A stretch of DNA of 34,434 nucleotides from Chloroflexota bacterium (GTDB lineage Bacteria; Chloroflexota; Limnocylindria; QHBO01), in NCBI GenBank assembly GCA_013816405.1, contig JACDEL010000029.1, positions 1 to 34,434 on the forward strand, written 5' to 3'. The notes under the pieces were generated by a model. The model had not been told where the DNA came from, ran no database searches, and saw only the letters and a program-made list of their open reading frames with translations. A program made the translations under genes and the position numbers. Numbering within the stretch: the first letter of the stretch is position 1; every line of letters begins with the position of its first letter. This document shows, piece after piece, positions 1 through 7,775 of this stretch.

Positions 1-56
1 CCCGATTGGTTGCCTGACTCCATCCCGGACCTCTGTGCGGTGTCGAGTGTCGCATG

Positions 57-320
57 CTAGCCCTCCGGCCAGCGCTCGTGGAAGATCACCTCGTCGCGTG
101 GCAGCCGCGCCTGCCCCGTGGGCGACTTTGGCCGGCGAGCCGATTCACTGGGATGGCCGATCGCCACGACCGTGCGCACCCGCCACTCACCGGGGACGTG
201 GAGCAGCTCGCTGACCGTTCCACGGGCCGTCGCCAGGATCCACGCGATGCCCGCTCCCAGGCCCAGCATGTGGGCGCCGATGAGGATGCGCTCCGCAGCT
301 CGGCGGGATCGGTCACGGGA
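57..320 (-). pseudogene. nitroreductase C-terminal remnant
   Basis: The minus strand reads about 85 residues that look like the C-terminal end of a nitroreductase-family flavoprotein: an AAERILIGAHMLGLGAGIAW helix, then RTVVAIGHPSE and a final KSPTGQARLPRDEVIFHE. Nitroreductases of this type are usually 170-220 aa, so the N-terminal half with most FMN-binding residues is missing. The frame is closed upstream by a stop near position 348, where the promoter and start of the divergent acetyltransferase gene lie. I read it as a truncated remnant. A wrongly assembled junction is the alternative. Confidence 0.6.
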
Positions 321-341
321 TCGGATGGTACAGGGCGCGGG

Positions 342-347
342 TATGCT
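342..347 (+). promoter_or_regulatory. -10 element (TATGCT) of a leaderless promoter
   Basis: TATGCT ends 6 nt before the GTG at 354 and no Shine-Dalgarno site precedes that codon. The spacing places transcription start on the start codon. No clear -35 box is seen. Confidence 0.5.
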
Positions 348-353
348 CGATCA

Positions 354-896
354 GTGGAAACGTCGATCCGTGTCGTGGCGTCCGCCGAGCTGACGGTCGC
401 TGACTGGACGACGCTCACGGACCTCTGCGTGGCCGCCTTCAACGAGGACTGGGACGGCTACTGGGAGTCGATCGGGCCGGGCGTGCACGTGATCGCCGAG
501 CAGGCCGGGCGAGGCGTCGTGGCCCATGCGGCCATCGTCCCTCGGCTCCTGTATCCAGGCGAGGCGACCCTGCGCACCGGCTACGTCGAGGCCGTAGCGG
601 TGGCTCCGGCAATGCAGCGCCACGGGCTCGGCACGAAGGTGATGGAGATCATCGACGCCATGATCGACGAGGCCTACGAGCTTGGCGCGCTTGGAACCGG
701 CAGCCACGGCTTCTACGAGCGCCTCGGCTGGGTCACCTGGCGCGGCCCCACCTGGATTCGCGAGGGCGATGGCCGCGTGGAGCGCTCGCCGAATGAGGAT
801 GGCGGGATCATGGTCCGCCGAACGCCAACCACGCCCGCGGATTTCGACCTCACGTTGCCGATCGCCGTGGACTGGAGGCCGGGCGAGGTCTGGTAG
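354..896 (+). CDS. GNAT-family N-acetyltransferase (AAC(2')-like)
   Basis: This 180-aa protein has a GNAT fold and probably transfers an acetyl group from acetyl-CoA to an amine. Visible features are a first strand and helix (ELTVADWTTLTDLCVAAF), the central strand VEAVAVAPAMQRHGLGTKVM with the Q/RxxGxG acetyl-CoA loop, and the late FYERLGWVTWRGPTW segment typical of GNATs. The order and the GxTW ending resemble aminoglycoside 2'-N-acetyltransferases, but resistance is only a guess. An in-frame ATG at 54 would add 100 low-complexity residues overlapping the nitroreductase remnant. The GTG at 354 is preferred because the protein fold starts there and a -10 box sits 6 nt upstream. Confidence 0.8.
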   Translation: METSIRVVASAELTVADWTTLTDLCVAAFNEDWDGYWESIGPGVHVIAEQAGRGVVAHAAIVPRLLYPGEATLRTGYVEAVAVAPAMQRHGLGTKVMEIIDAMIDEAYELGALGTGSHGFYERLGWVTWRGPTWIREGDGRVERSPNEDGGIMVRRTPTTPADFDLTLPIAVDWRPGEVW

Positions 897-937
897 CGCC
901 ATCGGCCGGCCTGATGATGGGGCGCCCCAATCCCCGC

Positions 938-943
938 TAGCAT
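938..943 (+). promoter_or_regulatory. -10 element (TAGCAT) of a leaderless promoter
   Basis: TAGCAT ends 6 nt before the GTG at 950. The arrangement matches the other leaderless-type starts in this window and supports that start codon over the next GTG at 953. Confidence 0.5.
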
Positions 944-949
944 GGGGAA

Positions 950-1990
950 GTGGTGACCGAGACCCAGCAACGCCTGGACGAGACCCACGCGGCCGCCGCC
1001 CCCGTCATCGAGGTCAGGGAACTCGTCAAGGTCTACAAGGGCGGCACCCGCGCGGTCGACGGGGTCAGCTTCACCGTGGCCGAGGGCGAGTTCTTCGGCT
1101 TCCTGGGCCCGAACGGTGCAGGCAAGACGACCACGATCCGGATCCTGGCCACGCTGCTGCGCCCGACGTCGGGCTCCGCGAAGGTGTCAGGCATCGACGT
1201 CCTCGCGCATCCGGGCGAGGTGCGCAGGGAGGTCGGCTTCGCGATGCAGACGGTGGCTGTCGATCCGCTCGCCACCGGACGCGAGAACCTGGAGCTCATC
1301 GGACGCCTGCGTCGCGTCCCGGCGTCCGAACTGCAGGGGCGGATCGACGAGCTCCTGGTGCTCATGAAGCTGACGGAGTCGCAGAAGAAGGTCGTCGGTA
1401 CCTACTCCGGCGGGATGAAGCGCCGCCTCGACCTGGCGACCGCACTGCTCCATCGGCCAAAGGTGCTGTTCCTCGACGAGCCGACGGAAGGGCTCGATCC
1501 CCAGAGCCGCAACGCGCTCTGGGAGGAGCTGGAATCGGTCAATCGGTCGGGGACCACCATGTTCCTGACCACGCATTACATGGAAGAGGCCGATCGGCTC
1601 TGCAAGCGGATCGCGATCGTGGACGAAGGCAAGATCGTGGTCGAGGGCACACCTGCCGAGCTGAAGCGGACCGTAGGCAACGACGTGGTGGAGCTCCAGC
1701 TCGAAGCGGACAGTCCCAATGAGCTCGAGCGGCAGCGGTCCGGCATCGGTCGCATGCTCGAGGGCTTTGAGCCGGTTGCCGAGATCAAGTCAAGTCCGGC
1801 GGGCGTTCAGCTTTACGTCTCAGATGCCGCTGCCGCCATTCCCGAGCTCGTCCGACGTCTTGACGGGGACGGAATCCGGATCGGCGCCCTGACCATGCAC
1901 CAGCCGTCGCTGGACGACGTCTTCATGCGCTACACCGGAAAGACGATCCGCGAGGAGCAGGCCAATGTCCACTTCACCGGCTGGTACTAG
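950..1990 (+). CDS. ABC exporter ATP-binding protein, DrrA family
   Basis: This 346-aa ATPase should power the permease encoded next to it for drug or lipid export. It carries Walker A GPNGAGKT (about residue 50), a Q-loop (FAMQ), signature YSGGMKRR, Walker B VLFLDEPTEGLD and the switch histidine in TTHYMEEAD. The C-terminal 90 residues, ending in HQPSLDDVFMRYTGKTIR, are the extension typical of daunorubicin-resistance-type ATPases. The GTG start at 950 is preferred because of the -10 box at 938-943. The gene is followed after 8 nt by its permease, so the two form an operon. The substrate cannot be read from the sequence. Confidence 0.93.
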   Translation: MVTETQQRLDETHAAAAPVIEVRELVKVYKGGTRAVDGVSFTVAEGEFFGFLGPNGAGKTTTIRILATLLRPTSGSAKVSGIDVLAHPGEVRREVGFAMQTVAVDPLATGRENLELIGRLRRVPASELQGRIDELLVLMKLTESQKKVVGTYSGGMKRRLDLATALLHRPKVLFLDEPTEGLDPQSRNALWEELESVNRSGTTMFLTTHYMEEADRLCKRIAIVDEGKIVVEGTPAELKRTVGNDVVELQLEADSPNELERQRSGIGRMLEGFEPVAEIKSSPAGVQLYVSDAAAAIPELVRRLDGDGIRIGALTMHQPSLDDVFMRYTGKTIREEQANVHFTGWY

Positions 1991-1998
1991 GCACGACG

Positions 1999-2766
1999 AT
2001 GATCGGAGTGGCCTACGAGACCTTCCTCCTTGGTCGTCGCGCCTTCCTGCGTTGGGCTCGCGTGCCGGGGAACTGGATCAGCACGCTCTTCTTCCCGCTC
2101 ATCCAGCTGGTCCTCTTCAGCCAGCTGTTCAAGGACATCATCCAGCTGCCCGGCTTCAAGGAATCGAGCTACCTCGCCTACCTGGCGCCCGGCCAGATCG
2201 TGTTCGCGGTGTTCCTGGGCGTGTCGTGGGTCGGCATCAACCTGCTGATGGACTACCACAACGGCTACCTGGACAAGCTACGGGTGACGCCGATCAACCG
2301 GATCTCCATCCTCTTTGGTGAGATGGTCCCGCTCTTCGTGACCTGCGCGATGATGGCCGCCGTGATCCTCGTCACGAGCCTCGCCCTGGGGGCGAGCCTG
2401 GTCACCGGCATTCCCGGGGCGCTGGGCATCCTGGCGCTGTCCGGGCTGTTCGGCATTGCATGGGCTGGCACGTCGTTCGTACCTGCCTTGATTACCAAGA
2501 ACGAGCAGGCAGCGGGAAGCCTCTCGCTGCTGTTCTTTCCGCTCGCCTTCATGTCGACGGCATTCGTGCCGGTCGAGCGCATGCCCGGCTGGCTCCAGGT
2601 TGTGAACAACTGGAACCCGATCAGCTATGTGATCGAAGCGCAGCGGGCGCTCATGTCGACTGGATTCGACGCGGGACTGATCGGCAAGGCGCTCCTCGCC
2701 ATGGCGATCCTCTTCATCGTCACCCAGGCGGCCACGATCTGGGCATTCCGGCGGCTCACCGCATAG
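1999..2766 (+). CDS. ABC-2 type permease, DrrB family
   Basis: This 255-aa integral membrane protein is the partner of the ATPase upstream. It has about six hydrophobic segments and the ABC-2 motif near the C-terminus (PVERMPGWLQVVNNWNPISYVIEAQR), matching DrrB-type exporters in length and layout. It starts 8 nt after the ATPase stop. The last 65 residues have a decayed second copy at 7172-7365, which suggests that a related exporter once lay downstream. Confidence 0.92.
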   Translation: MIGVAYETFLLGRRAFLRWARVPGNWISTLFFPLIQLVLFSQLFKDIIQLPGFKESSYLAYLAPGQIVFAVFLGVSWVGINLLMDYHNGYLDKLRVTPINRISILFGEMVPLFVTCAMMAAVILVTSLALGASLVTGIPGALGILALSGLFGIAWAGTSFVPALITKNEQAAGSLSLLFFPLAFMSTAFVPVERMPGWLQVVNNWNPISYVIEAQRALMSTGFDAGLIGKALLAMAILFIVTQAATIWAFRRLTA

Positions 2767-2769
2767 CAA

Positions 2770-2783
2770 CCCCCGTGAGGGGG
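2770..2783 (+). terminator. short GC hairpin after the exporter operon
   Basis: CCCCC-GTGA-GGGGG lies 3 nt after the permease stop. There is no T-run behind it, so intrinsic termination is uncertain. Confidence 0.3.
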
Positions 2784-2795
2784 AGCACCGGGGCG

Positions 2796-2824
2796 TTGAC
2801 GATGCCGTTTTGAGGGCCTACTCT
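2796..2824 (+). promoter_or_regulatory. sigma70-type promoter TTGACG-17-TACTCT
   Basis: A -35 box TTGACG (2796-2801) and a -10 box TACTCT (2819-2824) are separated by exactly 17 nt. They lie 19 nt before the GTG of the secreted GH25-like protein, leaving a short leader. Confidence 0.6.
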
Positions 2825-2843
2825 GACTCTCCCCCAGCGAGTT

Positions 2844-3707
2844 GTGCCCTTGTTGTCTGCGGCCCGTTCTAACCGATTCTTCGCGCTCACGATCCTGCCG
2901 GTCCTCGCGGGCCTGATCCTGCTCGCGGCCTCTCCGACGATCGTCGCGGCGGGCCGGCCGGTGGCGGTGGCATCGGCAAAGTCGAGCGGCGGTTCCAGCA
3001 CCGGCTACGACATCTCGTATCCGCAGTGCGGCGGCCCGTTCCCCACGAACGTGGCGTTCGGAATCGTGGGCGTGAACAAGGGAATCGTCTTCAGCCCGAA
3101 CCCCTGCCTGGGTACCGGCAATGGCCCATCCGAGCTGGCCTGGGCCGGCGGGGTGAAGGCACAGCTCTACGCCAACACCGGTAACCCGGGGCCAAACCTC
3201 TCGACCCACTGGCCCAACGGTCAGACGTCCCCGCGGCAGTGCAATACGACCGCGTCGCCTGGAGCCGACACCGTCAACTGCGCCTACGACTACGGCTGGA
3301 ACGCAGCGGCCGATTCCTACCAGACGGCGGTCCGCGCCTACATCTCGCTGGGCCTCGCCCCCGCGGGCGCGACGTCCACGCCGCAGGCGAACGCCTGGTG
3401 GCTCGACGTCGAGACCGGCAATAGCTGGCGGACCAATGTCACGCTCAACGTGGCCGCTCTCCAGGGTGCGGTCGCGTACCTGCAGTCGGCGGACGTGGTC
3501 GACCTCGGCTTCTACTCGACGCAACAGCAGTGGAACCAGATCACCGGGGGCTCGCTTGCGTTCGACGTCCATCCGAGCTGGGTGGCCGGCGCCACGACCG
3601 TCCGGCAGGCCCGGGACAACTGTGGTCGCGGCGCATTCACCGGGGACGTCGTGGCGCTCGCGCAGTACTTCGCCAAGGGTTTTGACGCGAATATTCGCTG
3701 CCAGTAG
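2844..3707 (+). CDS. secreted GH25-like (TIM-barrel) protein
   Basis: This 287-aa protein has an N-terminal signal peptide (FFALTILPVLAGLILLAASP, about residues 12-31). The mature part starts with GYDISYPQC and contains FGIVGVNKG and WWLDVETGNSW. These are positioned like the Asp and DxE acidic residues of glycoside hydrolase family 25 and related barrels. Five or more cysteines (PQC, NPC, RQC, VNC, DNC, IRC) suggest disulfides outside the cytoplasm. A peptidoglycan or polysaccharide role is an inference from the fold. The GTG start is supported by the promoter at 2796-2824. Confidence 0.7.
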   Translation: MPLLSAARSNRFFALTILPVLAGLILLAASPTIVAAGRPVAVASAKSSGGSSTGYDISYPQCGGPFPTNVAFGIVGVNKGIVFSPNPCLGTGNGPSELAWAGGVKAQLYANTGNPGPNLSTHWPNGQTSPRQCNTTASPGADTVNCAYDYGWNAAADSYQTAVRAYISLGLAPAGATSTPQANAWWLDVETGNSWRTNVTLNVAALQGAVAYLQSADVVDLGFYSTQQQWNQITGGSLAFDVHPSWVAGATTVRQARDNCGRGAFTGDVVALAQYFAKGFDANIRCQ

Positions 3708-3718
3708 GTGGAGGCACC

Positions 3719-4087
3719 GTGAACTTCAACAGCATCTTGATCGGGTCTGAGGACCCACAGCGCCTCGTCGACTACTACTCCAGGCTCTTCGGCAAGCCGA
3801 CGATGGAAGATCGCGGCTATGCCGGGTGGCAGATCGGCTCCGGCTGGATCACCGTCGGGCCGCACGACGAGGTCCACGGCAAGAACGCGCAGCCGGGCAG
3901 GCTGCTCTGGAACATCGAAAGCGCCGACGTCAAGGGCGACTTCGACCGCTTCAAGGCGGCCGGCGCGACCGTTGTTCGGGAGCCCTACGTGTTGGGCGAA
4001 GGCACCGACGAGGGAACCATCGCCACCTTTTCGGACCCGGACGACAACTACTTCCAGCTGATGAGCCCGATGGGGCCGCAGGCGTAG
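3719..4087 (+). CDS. VOC-family (glyoxalase/bleomycin-resistance fold) protein
   Basis: This 122-aa protein has the two beta-alpha-beta-beta-beta halves of the vicinal oxygen chelate fold: NFNSILIGSEDPQRLVDYYSRLFG at the start and FDRFKAAGATVVREPY then IATFSDPDDNYFQLMSP at the end. The glutamate/histidine metal ligands are not obvious, so it may bind rather than transform its ligand. The start is a GTG with a strong Shine-Dalgarno site (GGTGGAGG) 11 nt after the preceding stop, so it is probably co-transcribed with the secreted protein. Confidence 0.82.
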   Translation: MNFNSILIGSEDPQRLVDYYSRLFGKPTMEDRGYAGWQIGSGWITVGPHDEVHGKNAQPGRLLWNIESADVKGDFDRFKAAGATVVREPYVLGEGTDEGTIATFSDPDDNYFQLMSPMGPQA

Positions 4088-4112
4088 TCCGTAACCGCGG
4101 CAAGGCAAGGCG

Positions 4113-4410
4113 ATGACACCGCAGCTGACCGTCGACGCGACGATGGAGATCCTGCGCACGACCGTGCCCCGGCTCGAAGAGCTCACCCATGGCTTGTCGC
4201 AGAAGTGGCTCTCGAAGGTGACCGACTAACGGCTGGTCGGTGAACGACCAACTCGCGCGATGGCACTCGCAAGGTCCGCGCCCACGCCGCAACCGGACCC
4301 GACGCGATCGGCTATGGGCGCGCTGGGGCGAGTTCGGCGACGACTACGAGGCATACGCGCGACTTCGCCCATCCGAGACGGCGGTCGTCGTGCTCGAGCC
4401 CGTCGACTAA
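4113..4410 (+). pseudogene. DinB-like protein gene, frameshifted
   Basis: The reading frame from ATG 4113 gives MEILRTTVPRLEELTHGLSQKWLSKVTD and stops at 4230. The next frame continues with GWSVNDQLA, and the two halves together resemble the start of DinB/YfiT-like four-helix proteins (PxRLxxLTxGLxxxxLxxxP..GWSxNDxLAH). The rest (WGEFGDDYEAYARLRPSE, stop about 4410) no longer matches well, implying more than one lesion. Function appears lost. Family assignment rests on two short motifs. Confidence 0.4.
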
Positions 4411-4445
4411 AAGTTGTATGAGTACGGCGTCAAGCTCGTCGCCGA

Positions 4446-4834
4446 TCAGTCGGCGTCCAGGAGCTCGAGAACGGGAGCCATCGCCTCGAGCGCAGCCAGC
4501 GTGCGCGGCCAGAGCAGGATCTCGATCTGCGTGAACCCCCGGCGCGGAACTCCCGGATGTGATCGGCGATCTCCTCGGCTGAGCCGCGCACGGGTACTGC
4601 CAATGCATCAGCCGCTCCTGTGATCTCCGTCGGCTCGACGACGATGCCGGCGGACCGGCCGATCGAGGCAGGGTCTCGGCCGACCTCGAGACAGGCCGCT
4701 TCAAGGGCGGCCAGCCGCGGCGCGAACTCGGCGAGCTCGCTGCGCTCCTCCACGTTGCCCGCAGGCTGCCGCCTTCGTCGCCAAGCATCGGCTCGGGGAC
4801 GATCGGTCCTAGGTTCAGGCTCGGGCCCGGGCAT
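4446..4834 (-). pseudogene. LLM-class (F420-dependent) oxidoreductase C-terminal remnant
   Basis: The minus strand encodes FAPRLAALEAACLEVGRDPASI, then VRGSAEEIADHIREFRAGG. A one-base loss in a run of five G shifts the frame, after which FTQIEILLWPRTLAALEAMAPVLELLDAD follows to a stop at 4446. This is the characteristic C-terminal third of luciferase-like monooxygenases that use F420 or FMN. The first 200 residues are absent. It is a remnant, truncated and frameshifted. A sequencing error could explain the frameshift but not the missing N-terminal part. Confidence 0.65.
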
Positions 4835-4847
4835 ACTGTAAGCGTGC

Positions 4848-6161
4848 TCAAGCCGGCGCGGGACCGCCTGCCGGCTCTCGAACGACGAGGGCTCGCCCGA
4901 GGAGCGCCACCGATACCAGCAGGGTCATCCCGAGCAGCGCCAGACCGGCACCGGTGAGCCATGCAGGCCCGAAGGCTCCCCCCGTCAGCAGGGCTGTCGC
5001 CACGTTCCATGACACGAGGCGCGGCGTCGCCCAGCGAGCCAGCTCCCGGCGCTGTGCGGCGTGGCGTGCGACGTCCCCGGGACCGACCGAGGGGAGCAGA
5101 TGGCTCCAGGCGCCGACCAGTGCCTGGAGCGCCATGCCGCTGCCGAGCGGACCGATCACGCGGGCGAGCGACCAACCCGCGGGATCGGCCCCGTCGGCCG
5201 CGACCCCAACCAGCAGGACCCCGATTCCTGCTGCGAGCCACGCGACACTTGCCGACAGGTGGCCGATGGTGAGTCGGTGCCACGCCGGATCGGTCGTCCA
5301 GTTGCCGCGCCCCTCCCATGCGCCGACGGCGACCATCACCATGGCGACCGCGCCGGCGCTTACCGCCACGGCACCGATGCGTGCGATGACGTCCGAGCCG
5401 AGCGCGTAACCGAGCGCGGTGCTCGGGGCTCCCAGCCCGATCCCAACGACCAGCACCACCAAGGCGGGGCGCGACCGGATCCGCGAGCCGACAATTGTGG
5501 GGTACAGGTGGATGAGCGTCGCGGCCACGACCAGCGTCACGAAGCCGACGAGATTCAGCCAGGCGTGCGCCGGCTTCAGGCCGAGCCACGCACCGCTCAA
5601 CGTGGCGACGTCGGTCAGTCGCAGGATCGCCAACGTCACCGCGGCGGCCGCGTTGGCCAGCGCCAGCCCATAGGCGACCTCGACCACGCCGAAGCGCCGG
5701 CCGAGCCCCGCGCGCGCTGGGAAGAAGGCCAGCGCTGCCGTGGCCACGATCCCGAGGGCATAGGCCACAGCGCCTGAGACGGCAACCGGACCCCAGCCTG
5801 CGGGGAAGGCCACGGCCACGCTCAGGGCGCCGCCGCCGATCAGCAGCAGCCCAACGGCCCGGGCAGGCGCGGGAGCTGGACGGGAGCCGGACAGTGAGAC
5901 GGTGAAGTGCGGCAGCAGCGCGGCGATTGCCAGCCCGGCGCCACCCGCCATGGCGAGGTGCAGCGGCAGCCACCATTCGCCGCCGCCGAGCCCGATCAGC
6001 CGCGCGACTCCGGCTGCGGCCACGAACCCCGCTGCGCCGACCAGGCCCACGAGGACGATCCGGCGCTCGGGGCCACGGTCAACGCCACCGCGCCCGCCAG
6101 CGCCACCCAGGGAGATCAGCTGTGTCACCGCGGGCTTTGGCTCTGTCGGGTCAGGCACCCG
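4848..6161 (-). CDS. polytopic membrane protein (about 12 TM), NnrS/heme-copper-oxidase-I-like
   Basis: This 437-aa protein is almost all hydrophobic, with roughly 12 membrane segments. Histidines recur at segment edges: LHLAMAGGAG, LLPHFTVSL, LKPAHAWLNLVGF, ATLIHLYPTIVG, WHRLTIGHLSASV and GAWSHLLPSVG. This pattern resembles the membrane part of NnrS-like or copper-oxidase-fused proteins of actinobacteria and Chloroflexota, which relate to heme-copper oxidase subunit I. A metal- or heme-linked role is an inference. The longest frame begins at 6296, but its first 45 residues are polar and overlap a gene remnant, so I prefer GTG 6161. Confidence 0.6.
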   Translation of the reverse strand, partial: RVPDPTEPKPAVTQLISLGGAGGRGGVDRGPERRIVLVGLVGAAGFVAAAGVARLIGLGGGEWWLPLHLAMAGGAGLAIAALLPHFTVSLSGSRPAPAPARAVGLLLIGGGALSVAVAFPAGWGPVAVSGAVAYALGIVATAALAFFPARAGLGRRFGVVEVAYGLALANAAAAVTLAILRLTDVATLSGAWLGLKPAHAWLNLVGFVTLVVAATLIHLYPTIVGSRIRSRPALVVLVVGIGLGAPSTALGYALGSDVIARIGAVAVSAGAVAMVMVAVGAWEGRGNWTTDPAWHRLTIGHLSASVAWLAAGIGVLLVGVAADGADPAGWSLARVIGPLGSGMALQALVGAWSHLLPSVGPGDVARHAAQRRELARWATPRLVSWNVATALLTGGAFGPAWLTGAGLALLGMTLLVSVALLGRALVVREPAGGPAPA

Positions 6162-6292
6162 GCCATGAAACCAGATAGCGTCTGGCTCATGCGCGACGAT
6201 CACCACAACTGGGATGCTCCGACCACCGGACGTCCAGTCGCACGTCGGCGATCCCAGAGGTACCGGCCAGCAATAGCCTGCTCCCGTCCAGC

Positions 6293-6516
6293 TCACATGG
6301 GGAGGCGCGGATACAGGCGGGCCGCGATGGCCAGGAGGCCGACGAGCGCCAGGGTCAGAACACCGAAGTCGAGCCCGATCGGGAAGGTGGCGCTCCCACC
6401 GACGACCATGAGGCGACGCAGCGCATCGACCTGGTATGTGAGTGGGTTGAGATGGGCCACCACCTGCAGGCAGGAGGGCATCAGGGCGATTGGGTAGATC
6501 GCGCTGCTACCGGACG
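6293..6516 (-). pseudogene. ABC-2 permease C-terminal remnant
   Basis: About 75 residues on the minus strand (SSAIYPIALMPSCLQVVAHL, NPLTYQVDALRRLM, then a hydrophobic helix ending in YPRLPM) are the C-terminal end of an ABC-2 exporter permease. The earlier five membrane segments are missing. The upstream part of the frame is polar and unrelated. It differs from the permease at 1999-2766 and so comes from another exporter. Confidence 0.6.
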
Positions 6517-6740
6517 GTCGGCCGGTGGCATACCACGCAGCGAGATGCTCCCGCCGCCGGTGGTTCTCGGCGCGCATCTGCCGCCATACGGCCCCGGCCC
6601 TCATGCAATCGGAGCACACTCCGGCAAGCGGAACGCCGAGCAGGGCTGCCCGGCCGGTCTGGCCGAGGTCTGCTGGCACGTCGGGTGCACCTGACTGACG
6701 CACAACGGAGCAAACAAACGGCATTAGGAGGACCTTTCAT

Positions 6741-6902
6741 ATGTGCGCAAATTGCGGTTGCGGGATTCCCGAGGACAAGCACGGGGATGAGCGGAACATC
6801 ACTTGGTCGCAGATCGAGGCGGCAGCGGCGGCGAACGATCAATCGACCGATGAGGCCGTCAACAACATCGAGAAGATGGCCCAGCATGAGCATGAGCACT
6901 GA
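6741..6902 (+). CDS. small CxxCxC protein (MCANCGCG family)
   Basis: This 53-aa protein begins MCANCGCGIPEDKHGDERNI, continues with TWSQIEAAAAAN and an acidic helix, and ends in HEHEH. I recall conserved short proteins with the same MCxNCGCG...HGDxRNIT start in Chloroflexota and cyanobacteria. The clustered cysteines and histidines suggest metal binding, but no function is known to me. AGGAGG at 6726-6731 lies 9 nt before the ATG, one of the strongest ribosome sites in the window. It is intact and lies between two permease remnants. Confidence 0.75.
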   Translation: MCANCGCGIPEDKHGDERNITWSQIEAAAAANDQSTDEAVNNIEKMAQHEHEH

Positions 6903-7105
6903 GCGCCATGTCCAGGACCGACTGACGCGACGGGGATCCGACAGGCCGACTCCATGCGGTTCGCAGCCGGCGAGCGGTGTGACGGCCGCGCTTGGTCGAT
7001 CAGAAGTATTCGTTAACCTGGGCCGGCAGATCGGCCTCGAAGGAGTGGCTCCGTGGCTGACGATCGGCATAGGCTGAGCATGTCTCTCGGCAGGAGGTCT
7101 CCACG

Positions 7106-7201
7106 ATGACGATGCCGCAGCAACCCCCAGAGCCAGAGGTCCCCGAGCCAAGAGCGCCTGAGATCCCGCCGGACGGATGTCTGACTGGCTGTGCGTCGTG
7201 A
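7106..7201 (+). CDS. 31-aa proline/glutamate-rich ORF
   Basis: A short ORF starts MTMPQQPPEPEVPEPRAPEI and ends CLTGCAS. It has a good Shine-Dalgarno site (AGGAGGT, 7092-7098) 7 nt before its ATG. Its last third overlaps the permease remnant in another frame, so the original C-terminus may have been replaced. No function is recognised. It may be a remnant of a longer Pro-rich gene. Confidence 0.3.
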   Translation: MTMPQQPPEPEVPEPRAPEIPPDGCLTGCAS

Positions 7202-7365
7202 ACGACTGAAACCCGATCAGCTACGTCATCGAGGCGCAGCGCGGGCTCATGTCGACCGGCTTCGATGCCGGCCAGGTGGGCAAGGCGCTCATCGCGATGG
7301 CGATCCTGGGCATCGTCACCCAGCTTGCGACCGTATGGGCGTTCCGGCGCCTCACGACCGCCTAA
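7172..7365 (+). pseudogene. DrrB-type permease C-terminal remnant (paralogue of 1999-2766)
   Basis: The sequence reads MSDWLCVVND-stop-NPISYVIEAQRGLMSTGFDA and continues to WAFRRLTTA. It aligns without gaps to the last 65 residues of the permease ending at 2766. The tryptophan codon of NNWNP has become TGA, and everything upstream is gone. It is a decayed second copy of the exporter permease. Confidence 0.8.
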
Positions 7366-7416
7366 GGGATACCCGGCACGGGTGCGAGCGCGCCGGGCCC
7401 CGCTCCGTCGTAGCCC

Positions 7417-7589
7417 TGCCAGATTCACATGGAGTGACCGCCGCGCGGCTGGTTCGGTTGTGGTCGCTGCCAGGTGGTCACCGGGCGTGAATTTGGCACC
7501 GGGGTGGTGCCAGATGGTCACAGGGTGTGAATCTGGCAGGAATGAGGCTCGGACCGCCCGCTTCGCGGTTACTGGGTGTGAATCTGGCA
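7417..7589 (+). repeat. cluster of four 23-bp IS-end-type repeats
   Basis: A 23-bp unit ending GTGAATCTGGCA occurs directly at 7476-7498, 7516-7538 and 7567-7589, and inverted at 7417-7439. The outer units point inward, so the segment begins TGCCAGATTCACA and ends TGTGAATCTGGCA. TG...CA ends with several internal copies of the end are known from IS21-family elements. The 173-bp block could therefore be a deletion derivative or fused ends of such an element. No transposase or target duplication is visible. Confidence 0.7.
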
Positions 7590-7600
7590 TGGATTAGGGC

Positions 7601-7729
7601 CAAATTCAGGTGGCAGCCGCGTTATCGTGGTTCGAAGGCTCCGAACCGATGCTCCTGCAGGCTAGCAGCCGCATTTGGCGCCAGAAGCGCCCCCACCGCG
7701 ACTTAGTGCGGCGCTCATCTGAATCTGGC
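7601..7729 (+). repeat. MITE-like repeat, copy A
   Basis: This 129-bp segment has imperfect terminal inverted repeats (CAAATTCAGGTG on the left, CATCTGAATCTG on the right). A diverged second copy with the same ends and the internal TCCTGCAGG block lies at 19027-19155. It contains no credible gene. Confidence 0.55.
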
Positions 7730-7762
7730 GGGAGTCGCGGCCCGCCGGGGGGCGAGCCTCGC

Positions 7763-7768
7763 TACCAT
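7763..7768 (+). promoter_or_regulatory. -10 element (TACCAT) of a leaderless promoter
   Basis: TACCAT ends 7 nt before the GTG at 7776. It overlaps an in-frame ATG at 7767 and thereby argues against that codon as the start. Confidence 0.5.
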
Positions 7769-7775
7769 GGCACGG

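Noticed and set aside
682-1722. 346-codon frame overlapping the acetyltransferase and ABC ATPase
   Set aside because: Composition is Arg/Gly/Pro-rich and the overlapping frames encode clear protein families.
4312-5976. 554-codon minus-strand frame
   Set aside because: It is the shifted shadow of the polytopic membrane protein and LLM remnant, with no membrane pattern of its own.
7205-7210. TGA within the permease remnant as a recoding event
   Set aside because: The rest of the gene is missing and no selenocysteine-type element is seen, so simple decay is the better explanation.
7417-7589. CRISPR array
   Set aside because: Only four units, one inverted, with unequal spacers (36, 17 and 28 bp) and no cas genes.
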